Source: Myxococcales bacterium (GTDB lineage: Bacteria > Myxococcota > UBA727 > JABDBI01). From it: a stretch of 64,000 bases of DNA. The position numbers and the translations under genes are program-made. Under the pieces are notes generated by a model. The model was not told where the DNA came from. It did not search any database and saw nothing but the letters and a program-made list of their open reading frames with translations. The stretch lies in NCBI GenBank assembly GCA_023898405.1, contig CP060221.1, positions 1,441,501 through 1,505,500 of the forward strand, read 5' to 3'. Positions within the stretch are counted from its first letter, which is position 1. Every line of letters starts with the position of its first letter. Below, piece after piece: positions 42,365 through 51,437 of the stretch.

Positions 42365-43279
42365 ATGGGAACTATTATACTAATTATTGCTGCGTTAATT
42401 TTATGTGTTTTACTGTATGATTCATTTTTTACGGTTAGGCAGCAGACTATTGGTTCGGTAGAGCGTTTTGGTAGATTTGTCAGAACAGCCAGTACGGGTT
42501 TAAATTTTAAGATTCCTTTGATCGAAAAAGTTGCTAAGGTGATCGACCTTAGGATTCAGCAGATGGTTGTTGAGGTTGAGACCAAGACCAAAGATAATGT
42601 CTTTGTGAGAATGCATATTGCTGTGCAGTATTACGTATTAGAGAATAATATTATCGATGCCTTTTATCGTTTGAGCAATCCTGTTTCTCAGATTCAGTCT
42701 CATGTGCTTGATATTGTGCGAGGACAAGTTCCTAAGATGGAACTTGATTTGGTATTTGAGAATAAAGATATTATTGCGTTAACCGTAAAAAATGATTTAA
42801 GCCATTCCATGAATCAATTTGGCTATGAAATCCAAACGACATTAATTACGGAAATCGATCCTGATAAAAAAGTTAAGTTGGCCATGAATGACATCAATGC
42901 TGCTCAAAGAGAAAGAATAGCCGCCAATGAACGAGGAGAGGCAGAGCGAATTTTGGCTGTGAAAAAAGCAGAAGGGGAAGCCCAGAGTAAGGAGCTTCAG
43001 GGCAAAGGGATTGCCAATCAAAGACGTGCTATCATTGATGGTCTTCAACAGTCGGTAGAGTTATTTCAAAAGGCTATTGCTGGATCAAGTGCTGATGATG
43101 TCATGAAGCTTGTTATTATGATTCAGTATTTAGATACATTAAAAGAGATCGGTACATTAGGTAAATCAAATACAGTTTTTTTGCCACACTCTCCAGGCAG
43201 TTTAAGCGAGCTCATGAATCAAATTTCTAGCGCAATCATGGCTGCAAACTCGTGTGAGGCTGGGCCAAAGGAAGGATGA
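42365..43279 (+). CDS. SPFH/band 7 (stomatin/QmcA-like) membrane protein
   Basis: A 304-residue protein with one N-terminal membrane helix (residues 2-18) and an SPFH domain: FGRFVRTASTGLNFKIPLIEKV, DNVFVRMHIAVQYYVLEN and YEIQTTLITEIDPDKKVKLAM are typical. A coiled coil rich in Ala/Glu/Arg (RERIAANERGEAERILAVKK) follows. Such proteins form ring-like membrane scaffolds. NfeD, the usual partner, is not adjacent. The start has GAGAGG upstream. Confidence 0.9.
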   Translation: MGTIILIIAALILCVLLYDSFFTVRQQTIGSVERFGRFVRTASTGLNFKIPLIEKVAKVIDLRIQQMVVEVETKTKDNVFVRMHIAVQYYVLENNIIDAFYRLSNPVSQIQSHVLDIVRGQVPKMELDLVFENKDIIALTVKNDLSHSMNQFGYEIQTTLITEIDPDKKVKLAMNDINAAQRERIAANERGEAERILAVKKAEGEAQSKELQGKGIANQRRAIIDGLQQSVELFQKAIAGSSADDVMKLVIMIQYLDTLKEIGTLGKSNTVFLPHSPGSLSELMNQISSAIMAANSCEAGPKEG

Positions 43280-43357
43280 GTGATCGCTTCTGCTAAAACA
43301 ACCAATTTAATTCACGGTCGAATTAAATCTTACTAATATTGAGTGGGAGATCTGCTT

Positions 43358-43849
43358 ATGTGTCAATTTGCCTTTTATTTTTGCTTAGTTGCAGTATTTA
43401 TTTCACCGATTTCCCGTGCCGATTTTTATTGTTCGGCCGATTTTTATCTTGAGAAGCGTTTGAAAAAAAAATGGAATTATCAAATTTCTCATGCTCAAGA
43501 ATTAACTTCAGAAAAACACAAAGAAATTAAAGAGATAGGGCCATTTGTTATTGTGAAAGATTTTGATGGTGATTGGGTGGTTAAAATTTATAAAGTAAAT
43601 AGTAGTATTGATAGCAGAATTATTAGTGCGTTTCGTTTTAATCCATTACATGAAGACATTTTTCAACCCGTAAAAATGAGCACTGAAGAATGGGAATTAG
43701 ATATTATTTGTAAAGTAGAGCATGAGCCAAAGGCAGCGAATATTTTAAGACCTAAGAAAACTCCTCGCAAGAAGCGCTCTTTCAGAAATTCTTTGATCAT
43801 TGCCAAAGACTCTTTTACTACCCTTGAGTTTAAGCGCCTGTGGAAATGA
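43358..43849 (+). CDS. Exported protein of unknown function
   Basis: A 163-residue protein from the ATG at 43358 (GGGAG eight bases upstream), with a signal peptide (MCQFAFYFCLVAVFISPISRA). The mature part has two Cys (FYCSADF and IICKVE) and a strongly basic C-terminus (RPKKTPRKKRS), which may favour contact with acidic surfaces. No family is recognised. The 228 bases to the next tRNA gene contain nothing I can name. Confidence 0.6.
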   Translation: MCQFAFYFCLVAVFISPISRADFYCSADFYLEKRLKKKWNYQISHAQELTSEKHKEIKEIGPFVIVKDFDGDWVVKIYKVNSSIDSRIISAFRFNPLHEDIFQPVKMSTEEWELDIICKVEHEPKAANILRPKKTPRKKRSFRNSLIIAKDSFTTLEFKRLWK

Positions 43850-44077
43850 AAAGATTATTTAGGGAGTTGTATTCTTTGAATAGCTGGTTAAGTTTGCACC
43901 TTCTGTTTCAATTCGCTCGAAAAAAATTTTTGTGCAAACTACAAAGAAATTTTGTTGAGTTGAATAGTTTGGATAAGTAGAGTGCGAGGATGTTATTTCC
44001 GTAGGAAATATTTGGGATGATTTCCGTAGGGGGTTGCCTAATCGTTTTTTTTTTGAGCAGTTGTCGATCGATGTATT

Positions 44078-44168
44078 GGACAGCTGGCCGAGCGGTTGAA
44101 GGCACCTGATTCGAAATCAGGCAGGCTCTTTTTGGGTCTCGGGGGTTCGAATCCCTCGCTGTCCGCCA
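44078..44168 (+). tRNA. tRNA-Ser (anticodon CGA)
   Basis: Class II tRNA with a long variable arm: acceptor GGACAGC/GCTGTCC, D-arm GGCCGAGCGGTTGAAGGC, anticodon loop TTCGAAA in a CCTGA/TCAGG stem, T-loop GGTTCGAATCC, discriminator G and encoded CCA. It reads UCG codons. The second tRNA-Ser starts 20 bases later. Confidence 0.96.
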
Positions 44169-44188
44169 ACACACCTTTGGTGGTATTT

Positions 44189-44278
44189 GGAGAGGTGGCC
44201 GAGAGGCTGAAGGCGCACGATTGGAAATCGTGTATACTGTAACAGGTATCGAGGGTTCGAATCCCTCTCTCTCCGCCA
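44189..44278 (+). tRNA. tRNA-Ser (anticodon GGA)
   Basis: Class II tRNA: acceptor GGAGAGG/CTCTCC region, D-arm GGCCGAGAGGCTGAAGGC, anticodon loop TTGGAAA in a CACGA/TCGTG stem, long variable arm, T-loop GGTTCGAATCC, discriminator G and encoded CCA. It reads UCC/UCU codons. The SRP RNA follows within a few bases. Confidence 0.96.
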
Positions 44279-44280
44279 TT

Positions 44281-44357
44281 GCTGTGCGACTTATTACTTT
44301 CAAACCCCGCCAGGCCCGGAAGGGAGCAACGGTAGAAAGCAAATAGGGGTGCACGGC
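44281..44357 (+). ncRNA. ffs: Signal recognition particle RNA (small bacterial type, 4.5S-like)
   Basis: The universally conserved domain IV is present: CCAGGCCCGGAAGGGAGCAA, with a GGAA tetraloop and the asymmetric internal loop that binds Ffh. The ends GCTGTGC and GCACGGC pair to close a hairpin of about 77 bases, and nine T bases at 44359-44367 end it. It lies just after two tRNA-Ser genes and just before dnaX, a common arrangement. Ends are estimated from pairing. Confidence 0.93.
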
Positions 44358-44378
44358 ATTTTTTTTTGAGGCATGAGT

Positions 44379-46043
44379 GTGAGTCACCTAGTTTTAGCCC
44401 GCAAGTATCGGCCACAGTTTTTTGAGCAAGTGGTGGGTCAGGAAGTTGTTGTTTCAACCATTAAAGCAGCTATAGAAAAAAATCGCATTGCCCATGCTAT
44501 GTTGTTCACAGGCAGCAGAGGCGTAGGAAAAACAACGATCGCTCGTCTGGTGGCTAAAGCCCTTGTGTGTACCCAGAGAGATGGGGCTGAACCCTGCGGG
44601 AAATGTGCTCAATGCAGTGCGATCGATAATTTTTCTTCCTTGGATGTGATTGAAATTGATGGAGCTTCGCATACTGGTGTTGATGATGTGCGAGAGCTTC
44701 GGGATAGCGCACGCTACCAGCCAACGTCTGCCAAATATAAAATTTTTATCATTGATGAAGTGCACATGCTTTCGATCAGTGCATTCAATGCCCTATTAAA
44801 AATTCTTGAAGAACCGCCGGCTCATGTGATCTTCATTTTTGCAACAACCGAAGCTCATAAAATTCCAAAAACTATTTTGTCGCGGTGTCAGCGTTATGAT
44901 TTCAAGCGAGTTGCTGTTGCCGTTATTCAAAAGGCGCTTAGAGATATTGTCAAAAAAGAGGCTTTAAACTTTGCCGATGATGCATTGCTGTTGATCTCAG
45001 AGTTGGCGGATGGTGGCATGCGCGATGCTCTGAGTATTTTGGAGCAAGTTATTACCTCCGAGCGAGAAGTATATTCATCAAAAGTTATAGCAGAGATTTT
45101 AGGGGTGGTAAGTCATCAGGCTGTTAGACAGTTAGCTTATCACCTCATCGAGCAAGAAGTCGGGCCTGCGCTTGCTATTGTAAAAGAAGTATATGAGAGT
45201 GGTCTTGATCTGTGTCAGCTGAGTGATGCACTTGCCGCTCGATTTCGTGTTCTTTCTTTATCGGCTCATCTGGATGATTTCAAAGAAGCATCAACTTTAA
45301 TTACCGGTCTTGAAGAAGAAGAATTTAATGAAGCCCACAGTTTTGAGCGAGCTGACTTAAAACGGCTTTTTGCCATGGCTCTCGATGGAATGGCTCAGGT
45401 GTTTCAAGCAAAAAAACCTCTCTTGGCTTTGGAGCTTTTGGTTTTGAGATTGGCTATGCGGCCGCCTATGAGCGAGGCCACTACCATCAATTTTTGCCTC
45501 AATAAACTCGATGCCATTTTGCATAATCGCCCTGTGCCTTTGGAGTTGCCTAAGGAACATGGGGAGCAGATGAAAGCTCAGCCACCTAAAAAAGATACTC
45601 CCAAGCCAGAAGTGAAGAGTGCTAATGTTTTGGAGCTTTTTAGTGTTTTGCTTAATCAATTGAGTGAAATTGCGCCAAGCCTTGCAAGCCATCTGCGCCA
45701 TGCTCAGCCCAGTGTTCGAGATGGAGTTTTGCATTTAAGTTTTTCTTTGTCGCTGCATTATGAGTTTGCACAGCAATACAAAAGTCATCCACAGCTATTG
45801 AAACTTGTCAGAAAAATTTACGAGCAATCTCTAGAAATATCTCTAGAGCTATTAAAAAGTGCTGAACCACAAACCAAAGAATCAGCAAAGACTGTAGCTC
45901 AACACGAAGAGCAGCAAATAAAGGCAGCGGAGCAGGCGCTTTATGATGAGGCGAGTTCTCATCCAATCGTTAAAAAAACTTTAGAAATTTTTGGCGGTGA
46001 TATTGCTACGGTGGAAAAAATTCCTACTCATGATTTGGGATAA
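44379..46043 (+). CDS. dnaX: DNA polymerase III subunit tau/gamma
   Basis: A clamp-loader ATPase of about 554 residues. Walker A is GSRGVGKT (about 45-52), the zinc module is CGKCAQC with an earlier Cys, Walker B is IIDEVHML, and LSRCQRYDF is the sensor region. The GTG at 44379 gives MSHLVLARKYRPQFF, matching the usual DnaX start, with GAGG seven bases upstream; the ATG at 44373 is too close to that site. The C-terminal third is Pro/Lys/Glu-rich, then helical, as in tau. No ybaB or recR follows, unlike the usual cluster. Confidence 0.94.
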   Translation: MSHLVLARKYRPQFFEQVVGQEVVVSTIKAAIEKNRIAHAMLFTGSRGVGKTTIARLVAKALVCTQRDGAEPCGKCAQCSAIDNFSSLDVIEIDGASHTGVDDVRELRDSARYQPTSAKYKIFIIDEVHMLSISAFNALLKILEEPPAHVIFIFATTEAHKIPKTILSRCQRYDFKRVAVAVIQKALRDIVKKEALNFADDALLLISELADGGMRDALSILEQVITSEREVYSSKVIAEILGVVSHQAVRQLAYHLIEQEVGPALAIVKEVYESGLDLCQLSDALAARFRVLSLSAHLDDFKEASTLITGLEEEEFNEAHSFERADLKRLFAMALDGMAQVFQAKKPLLALELLVLRLAMRPPMSEATTINFCLNKLDAILHNRPVPLELPKEHGEQMKAQPPKKDTPKPEVKSANVLELFSVLLNQLSEIAPSLASHLRHAQPSVRDGVLHLSFSLSLHYEFAQQYKSHPQLLKLVRKIYEQSLEISLELLKSAEPQTKESAKTVAQHEEQQIKAAEQALYDEASSHPIVKKTLEIFGGDIATVEKIPTHDLG

Positions 46044-46323
46044 TAAAAAACAGTCTGTTAGAGACCGTTTTGAATGAAATCTAGTGAGCGTTTGATTTGG
46101 AATAAAGAGCTTAAAGGCTATCTGCTCTTAGTTAGAATACTGCACCGTGTGGCTTCGAGGTGAATTGGCTAGGTCGAGTTTTTTCTATCTACCAGGCAAC
46201 ATTAATGCTGTTTTTACACAGAAATAAATAGAAGAAGACTTTATCATAAAAGTAATTTGGTTCACGATAATTATTTAACTTAGAGCCTCCCCACGATAGG
46301 GGAAGCCAGGAATAAAGGGTTTA

Positions 46324-46935
46324 TCAACCTCTTCCTCCTTTTAAAATAACACTGAGAGAAAATTGCTTTGGAGGCCCCATCTGTGTAGGGAGCTCTTTTG
46401 GGGGAGCAATTTTTAATGGCTTGCGTCCTGGTTTGCCAGGCGCCTTTGCAGGCCCAGGATCGCGTTTTTTGATGCGCGGAGGAGGGGGGCCATCTTTTGG
46501 TTTTACTCCTTCTTTAGCAAGCGCTCTGAGCTTTCCGTCTACGAGTGATAGAAAAGCCTCTAGGTCGCCTCGAGTGGCAAGTTGGGCTTCTATCCAGCGC
46601 AGAGGACCTTTTTTGGGTGTCATTTCGTAGAGCGCTCGCGCTCGAGGAGAAAGTTTGTCGTCCTTATCAAGGTAGCTGCCGACTTTATCTCCAACACCAA
46701 CAAGTCCCATCAATGGGTTTTGAGCCAAATAAATTCCGCATACGGTTACTTCGCCAATGCAAAACCTTGGAGCCCAGCCACTTGAAGGTCCATACCAGTA
46801 CATTTCTGGATAGAGTTTTCTTTCTTCTAAAGCTTTGACCGTTTCTTGGTAACGGGGCCAACGATTGCCTAAAATTGCGGATAAAGAGGCATCGTCAGGA
46901 ATGAAGTCTTTATCTTTAAGTGGGCTTTTTGCCAT
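46324..46935 (-). CDS. DUF3788-like protein with basic Pro-rich tail
   Basis: A 203-residue protein whose first 130 residues have the spacing of aromatic residues seen in DUF3788-type proteins (LGNRWPRYQETVKAL, YPEMYWYGPSSGWAPRF, then the C-terminal GPLRWIEAQL helix). The final 60 residues are a Pro/Lys/Gly tract (DGPPPPRIKKRDPGPAKAPG) that may be disordered and bind nucleic acid or protein; this part is not typical of the family. The start has AAAGGGG upstream. The 280 bases between it and dnaX hold no supported gene. Family match is moderate. Confidence 0.55.
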   Translation of the reverse strand: MAKSPLKDKDFIPDDASLSAILGNRWPRYQETVKALEERKLYPEMYWYGPSSGWAPRFCIGEVTVCGIYLAQNPLMGLVGVGDKVGSYLDKDDKLSPRARALYEMTPKKGPLRWIEAQLATRGDLEAFLSLVDGKLRALAKEGVKPKDGPPPPRIKKRDPGPAKAPGKPGRKPLKIAPPKELPTQMGPPKQFSLSVILKGGRG

Positions 46936-47500
46936 TTTTTACCCCTTTAATTGCGGTTTATTCATGCATTGACTAAATCACTTAAAAACTGGCAGCTTGA
47001 TGGGTATTGCTACCTTTGTTTGTTACAGCGAAATTACGCCCTATTTTATATGCACAAAAAAACCAAATACTAAATACCCGTACAAGAATCTATTTTTTTT
47101 GATTTTAAGATTTAAAGCCCAAAGGAGCTGAATTTTTCTGTTTTTGGTGAATAAGATGCTCGTCACAACTAGCTTATTGAAATTTTTTGGCAATTTTTAA
47201 TGATTGATTGAATTGTTGATATTAACTGAAAAACTTTTGACAGTTTTTTTGTAAAAAAAATTTTGTTTCAATATTAAAGTCCAAGGCAATCGAGCCACGA
47301 TATTGCTGCTAAATATTATTTAGCAGCTACCTGTAGCATCCTTTAGCGACTTCGGCAAAAGCTTTAAAGAAGAAGTTGCTTTTTCTCATCGCTGACAAAA
47401 ACCACTAAGGCATTTATTGTATGTTCGGATTTGTTAATCCATTATGGTAGCAGGAGATTGCTTTGTTAGATTTTAACTTTTTAAAAAGGTTGTTGATATC
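46936..47500. other. 565-base gene-free region with a perfect hairpin
   Basis: No supported coding frame. Bases 47305-47314 and 47318-47327 form a perfect ten-pair palindrome (GCTGCTAAAT, ATT, ATTTAGCAGC). About 20 bases on, AGCGACTT (from about 47343) can pair with AAGTTGCT, followed by TTTTCTC. These could belong to a leader or a small RNA, but no convincing promoter is seen. The ribosome site for the next gene is poor. Confidence 0.4.
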
Positions 47501-48089
47501 ATGAAGAAAATTTTAGGCACTTTATTGGTCTCAATAATATTAAGTTTTCAGGCTAATACTGAACTAGCTCACAGGGTTGGTGCTCAACTGGGTGGCATAT
47601 TTTTACTTAGTGGTGGTGGAGCTTCGTCTGGCATGGTCTATCAATTCGCGTTTCATAGAAATTTTGCGTTGGAAATTAATGGCAATTATAATTTTGGCGT
47701 AATGTTTTTAGGGCAAGGGCCAACTCATTCAGGGGGCTTAGATATATCTTTGCAGGCTATGCTTTATAATTTTGGAAATAAAGATTTCTCTAAAGGATTT
47801 GGTGTAGGTCTGGGTGGTGGTTTTCACTATTTGGCAGATTTTAATCAAAATATGTTTATGGAAAAAAAAAGGTGACATCTATGTGCACAATAAAGGGACC
47901 TTTTTGCTCTTTCCTTTGATGGTTGAAATATTTTATCAACATTTATTTGATAATAATTGGTTTATTAAATCGGGAATTAAAGGCTATGTGGCTCAGTTTG
48001 CTCACCAACTTGAGGGTTCAAAAATAAGTACGAGCTCTGTGGCGATAATTTTGCCATCGTTATATTTTGACGTGGGGTACTCTTTTTAG
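47501..48089 (+). pseudogene. Outer-membrane beta-barrel-like protein gene, frameshifted
   Basis: The first frame (47501-47875) gives a signal peptide (MKKILGTLLVSIILSFQANT) and amphipathic strands (GMVYQFAFHRNFALEINGNY, GGLDISLQAMLYNFG). It is cut off by TGA just after a run of nine A (47862-47870). Removing one A continues the reading as EKKGDIYVHNKGTFLLFPL to an end in DVGYSF, the terminal Phe typical of outer-membrane barrels. The frameshift could be a real inactivation, slippage-based on/off switching, or a sequencing error. An intact product would have about 195 residues. Confidence 0.75.
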
Positions 48090-48324
48090 TATCGCCCTAA
48101 GGAATGTCTGAAGTTTTTTTTAAAAGCAGCATAGCTGCTGGGCACGCTACAAAAAACATGGGCCACAACTCAAAACCTTAGTATTGTCTGCATTTGAATA
48201 AAGCTTTGGTTTATTGGGCCCTCATTATTGCACTACAGTTGAAAGCGGCAAACTGCTGCGGAACTATCTTAAAAAAGTATTCCGCAACTAGCTACAGCAA
48301 GCCTGTTAAGCCACTAGTCCTGAG

Positions 48325-49314
48325 TTAGAGGCACAATTTGTCATGAGCAGCATAAGCTACCACATTTGGAGCGTATACATTTTTTATAGTATCGAAAACA
48401 GAGTCTCCCTCCTCTTTAGTATCTTCGGCAAGCGTCATATCAAGAGGAATTGTGGAATAGACAACCCCGCCCAGACCAGAGCAATAGGAAAAGGTAATCA
48501 CATGTTCAGGATCGCTCGTGGTAAGAATGCTTTTGGAGTTTTGAGGAAGCGTGTTCTTATAAGCAAAACCTTGAGCTAGATTGGAGCCATCGAGGCTTTC
48601 GCTTGTGAGGACTCCCCGAGGCCCTTTGGTGATACGGGTATCCGATGTAGCAATCTCAATGTTACGAATTTCTTCAATATCAGAACTTAAATCAAGCTGA
48701 GCTAAGTTGGGAAGAGCTGTTTTAGCGCTATCCTTCAATTGATCATGAAACACCAAGCGGCCACCTTTATTGATCCAATCTGCTATTGCAGGCACTGTTG
48801 CCTGAAATTCTAAGGCCTTGTTTTCATCATCGCAATTGACAAGAAATAGCACGTCGATGCTTTTAAGGCTTTCTTGTGATAGATCAGGTAGCTTTAGTGG
48901 CGAGAGAGGAGCGGTTGGAGTGGCTGCAATTTTTATCGTTTGCTGTTGCGATGCTGTTCCTTCGTTTACGCAGAGGTCAAAAAAACCTACCAACTGGCGG
49001 GACTTTTTTCGATTATCTTTATTGTCTTGACCCATTCCGTACTTTTGTGAACCAATGCCGCCTTTTTTCATAAAGCTTTCTTGTTTATCTTTGCCAGGTT
49101 TTGGTTTTAAGTCTGGACCCTGATTATTATTGTCAGCTTCCTCAGTGCTGTCAGCCTCACTGGCAGGCGCGGTCTCTATTTTTTCATCAGCGCCATATTC
49201 AGACTTAATCTCATGGCTATTATTTTTAGAAGCATTTTCTATTGATTGATTGGAGCATGAGCTTAGGAGTGCTAAGCCAAAAAAACTTGCAATGAAGTTT
49301 TTATTTTTTTGCAT
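48325..49314 (-). CDS. Lipoprotein with GATase1/DUF4350-like domain
   Basis: A 329-residue predicted lipoprotein with lipobox LALLSSC (Cys20). Residues 25-105 are a Glu/Asp/Lys-rich disordered spacer. The C-terminal half resembles the class I glutamine-amidotransferase-like fold used by DUF4350/ThuA-type proteins: LKSIDVLFLVNCDDENKALE, then WINKGGRLVFHDQL (the usual position of the acid/His pair) and FSYCSGLGGVVYSTIPLDM. The nucleophile is not obvious, so it may bind rather than cleave. GAGGTG precedes the start. The role is unknown. Confidence 0.6.
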   Translation of the reverse strand: MQKNKNFIASFFGLALLSSCSNQSIENASKNNSHEIKSEYGADEKIETAPASEADSTEEADNNNQGPDLKPKPGKDKQESFMKKGGIGSQKYGMGQDNKDNRKKSRQLVGFFDLCVNEGTASQQQTIKIAATPTAPLSPLKLPDLSQESLKSIDVLFLVNCDDENKALEFQATVPAIADWINKGGRLVFHDQLKDSAKTALPNLAQLDLSSDIEEIRNIEIATSDTRITKGPRGVLTSESLDGSNLAQGFAYKNTLPQNSKSILTTSDPEHVITFSYCSGLGGVVYSTIPLDMTLAEDTKEEGDSVFDTIKNVYAPNVVAYAAHDKLCL

Positions 49315-49528
49315 TGGTCACCTCAAGGTGTCTGCTAATTATTCAGACGAACTATCAAATTGAGTATTAAAAAATAAGTGAAAAATATGGTGATTAATTT
49401 AAATTAAAAAAATATATAAATATAAACAGTGCCTTAATAAAGGTAAAAAAATACACGAGATATCACACAGAGTGATCAGTAGTATTGGAAATCATTACCT
49501 CAATTTAGTCTTTTTGCTAAAATATTTT

Positions 49529-50845
49529 TTAAAGTAAATTTGCTGCTGCTTCGGCAAGCTTGGAGCGCTCTCCTTTTTTCAAGCGTACATGTCCAAAAAT
49601 TCCTTGATTTTTAAAGCGGTTAACAACATGTACTAGGCCATTATTGGTGGAGTCGACATAAGGGTGATCAATTTGGTAAGGGTCACCGGTGAGGATTATT
49701 TTTGTGCCTTCACCAGCGCGGGAGACAATAGTTTTAACTTCGTGAGGAGTGAGGTTTTGAGCCTCATCAATAATCATAAATTGAGATGCGATAGAACGGC
49801 CTCTGATATAAGTGAGGGGCTCTATTTGTAAAAGATCCAACTCGATAAGTTCTTGATAACTTCGTTTATGTTGTTGGCGTGAAAAGTGTGAACGTCCCAT
49901 AATGAATTCTACATTATCAAAAATAGGTTGCATCCAAGGGTTGAGTTTTTCCTCGACTGTTCCCGGCAAATAGCCTAAGTCACGACCCAGCGGAAAAATG
50001 GGACGGCTAACCAATAAACGCTGAAATCTTCTTTCATCCGCCACCAAGTGAAGCCCTGCAGCGATAGCGAGAAGTGTTTTTCCTGTACCCGCCTTTCCTA
50101 CCAAAGTGACGAGCTGAATTGAATCATCGAGCAAAAGATCGAGTGCAAACACCTGTTCTTTGTTTCGCGGACTAATGCCCCAAACTTCTTGGTTATGCTT
50201 AATAATTGGGCGTAGGATGTTATCGCTTGGAGAAAGGCGAGATAATGCTGAATGCGAAGGATTGCTGTTATTTTTTAGGATAGCAAACTGGTTTTTCAGT
50301 AGCTGCGAATTGTCGAGCGAGAGCGTATTTGCGCTGTAGAATTGATCGATTTTTTCCTTTTCGATTTCAATTTCTCTGTAGCCGGTATAGAGCTCGTCAA
50401 TTTTTGTTGGTTCAGGTTCAAAATTTTCTGAACGAATACCAAGCGCATCAGAACGGATACGTAGGTTGGTATCTTGAGTAATAAATACGACTTCTTGTTT
50501 GCCTTTGAGAAGTTCTTGGGCATCGAATGCAACAGCTAGAATACGGTTATCAGCGCTGCGTTCTGAGGCTAATTCCTCGGGAAGAGAACGGCTAGAAGTG
50601 GCAACCTTTAATGTACCGCCAGATTCTAACTTGACACCTTTGGCCAGAGAGCCAATGTTTCTAAGCTCATCGAGAATACGGCTTACTTGGCGAGCATTTT
50701 GCCCTAATTCTGAAAGCTCTTTTTTAAAATTATCAATTTCTTCCACAGCATAGATCGGGATAACGATATCATTATTACCGAAATTAAATAGTGCCTGCGG
50801 ATCATGCAATAACACGTTAGTATCCAGGATAAAGGTTTTTTTCAT
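49529..50845 (-). CDS. PIN-domain PhoH-family ATPase
   Basis: A 438-residue protein of the PhoH-like/YlaK type: an N-terminal PIN ribonuclease domain (DTNVLLHDP with Asp8, VEEIDNF with Glu36, Asp99 and TQDTN) fused to a PhoH ATPase with Walker A GKAGTGKT at residues 250-257. Later motifs are RGRSIASQFMIIDEAQNLTP (Walker B) and LTGDPYQIDHPYVDSTNNGL. All acidic PIN residues are present, so RNA cleavage coupled to ATP-driven unwinding is plausible. It is followed downstream by the unrelated lipoprotein gene with no operon link. Confidence 0.92.
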   Translation of the reverse strand: MKKTFILDTNVLLHDPQALFNFGNNDIVIPIYAVEEIDNFKKELSELGQNARQVSRILDELRNIGSLAKGVKLESGGTLKVATSSRSLPEELASERSADNRILAVAFDAQELLKGKQEVVFITQDTNLRIRSDALGIRSENFEPEPTKIDELYTGYREIEIEKEKIDQFYSANTLSLDNSQLLKNQFAILKNNSNPSHSALSRLSPSDNILRPIIKHNQEVWGISPRNKEQVFALDLLLDDSIQLVTLVGKAGTGKTLLAIAAGLHLVADERRFQRLLVSRPIFPLGRDLGYLPGTVEEKLNPWMQPIFDNVEFIMGRSHFSRQQHKRSYQELIELDLLQIEPLTYIRGRSIASQFMIIDEAQNLTPHEVKTIVSRAGEGTKIILTGDPYQIDHPYVDSTNNGLVHVVNRFKNQGIFGHVRLKKGERSKLAEAAANLL

Positions 50846-50906
50846 TGAGCTGCCCCCACAAAAAAAGCGACCTTTAACCTTGTCGCTTGATACACTCTTA
50901 TTTTAT

Positions 50907-50926
50907 AAAAAAAGCCCCATAGGGCT
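50907..50926 (-). terminator. rpsR terminator
   Basis: On the minus strand AGCCC pairs with GGGCT around a short loop, followed by seven T bases. It lies about 50 bases past the rpsR stop. Confidence 0.75.
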
Positions 50927-50974
50927 ATAGTAGCATATGGGGTCTCGTAATCTGCTAAGAATGCAGTTTATTTT

Positions 50975-51214
50975 TTAAACTTCAGCATTTCTGAAAGGCA
51001 ACAGACCTGCAGCTCGAGCTCGTTTAACAGCCTTTGTTAGCTTGCGCTGATTGATCGCTACGAGTCCAGAACGACGAGACGGCAAAATCTTGCCTTCTGG
51101 CGAAATAAAGCGACGTAGAACGTCGACATTTTTGTAGTCGACTTCAGTTTTATTCTGAATAAAAAAATCCGCTAAGCGTCTTTTGCCGCGTGATAATGCA
51201 GTATTTTCCGACAT
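50975..51214 (-). CDS. rpsR: 30S ribosomal protein S18
   Basis: A 79-residue basic protein. YKNVDVLRRFISPEGKILPS, RRSGLVAINQRKLTKAVKRA and RARAAGLLPF are the bS18 core. Unlike in most bacteria it is not flanked by rpsF or rplI, so it is transcribed as a single gene with its own terminator. No zinc-binding Cys are present. Confidence 0.95.
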   Translation of the reverse strand: MSENTALSRGKRRLADFFIQNKTEVDYKNVDVLRRFISPEGKILPSRRSGLVAINQRKLTKAVKRARAAGLLPFRNAEV

Positions 51215-51403
51215 AATTCTCCACTCTAATCAGTCATCCTAAAGCCTCGTTTCTGCCGCAATAGTTCCTTTTGATCAAGAGGGATTGCGGATCTTTTGCT
51301 TTGTGAAGTTAAAAGCAGTGATTAAATATTTTTTATTTTGAGAGCTAATCTGTTGTTTTTATGGTGATTATTAATAAAGTGTCTAGTGTTTTATTTTTCT
51401 TGC

Positions 51404-51431
51404 TTGCAGATAGAAAGTTTCTCGTTATGAT
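51404..51431 (+). promoter_or_regulatory. Promoter of a candidate small RNA
   Basis: TTGCAG (51404-51409) and TATGAT (51426-51431) are 16 bases apart, a good sigma-70-like pair. No gene starts in the 90 bases that follow before a strong terminator. The flanking gene-free region 51215-51638 holds nothing else I can name. Confidence 0.55.
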
Positions 51432-51437
51432 TAATTA

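Noticed and set aside
43908..44457. Two minus-strand open frames across the tRNA-Ser and SRP RNA genes
   Set aside because: They are antisense to three RNA genes and the start of dnaX; their apparent conservation would come from the RNA genes.
47236..47280. TTGACA before the perfect hairpin at 47305 as a small-RNA promoter
   Set aside because: No acceptable -10 box lies at 16-18 bases, so a small RNA cannot be claimed there.
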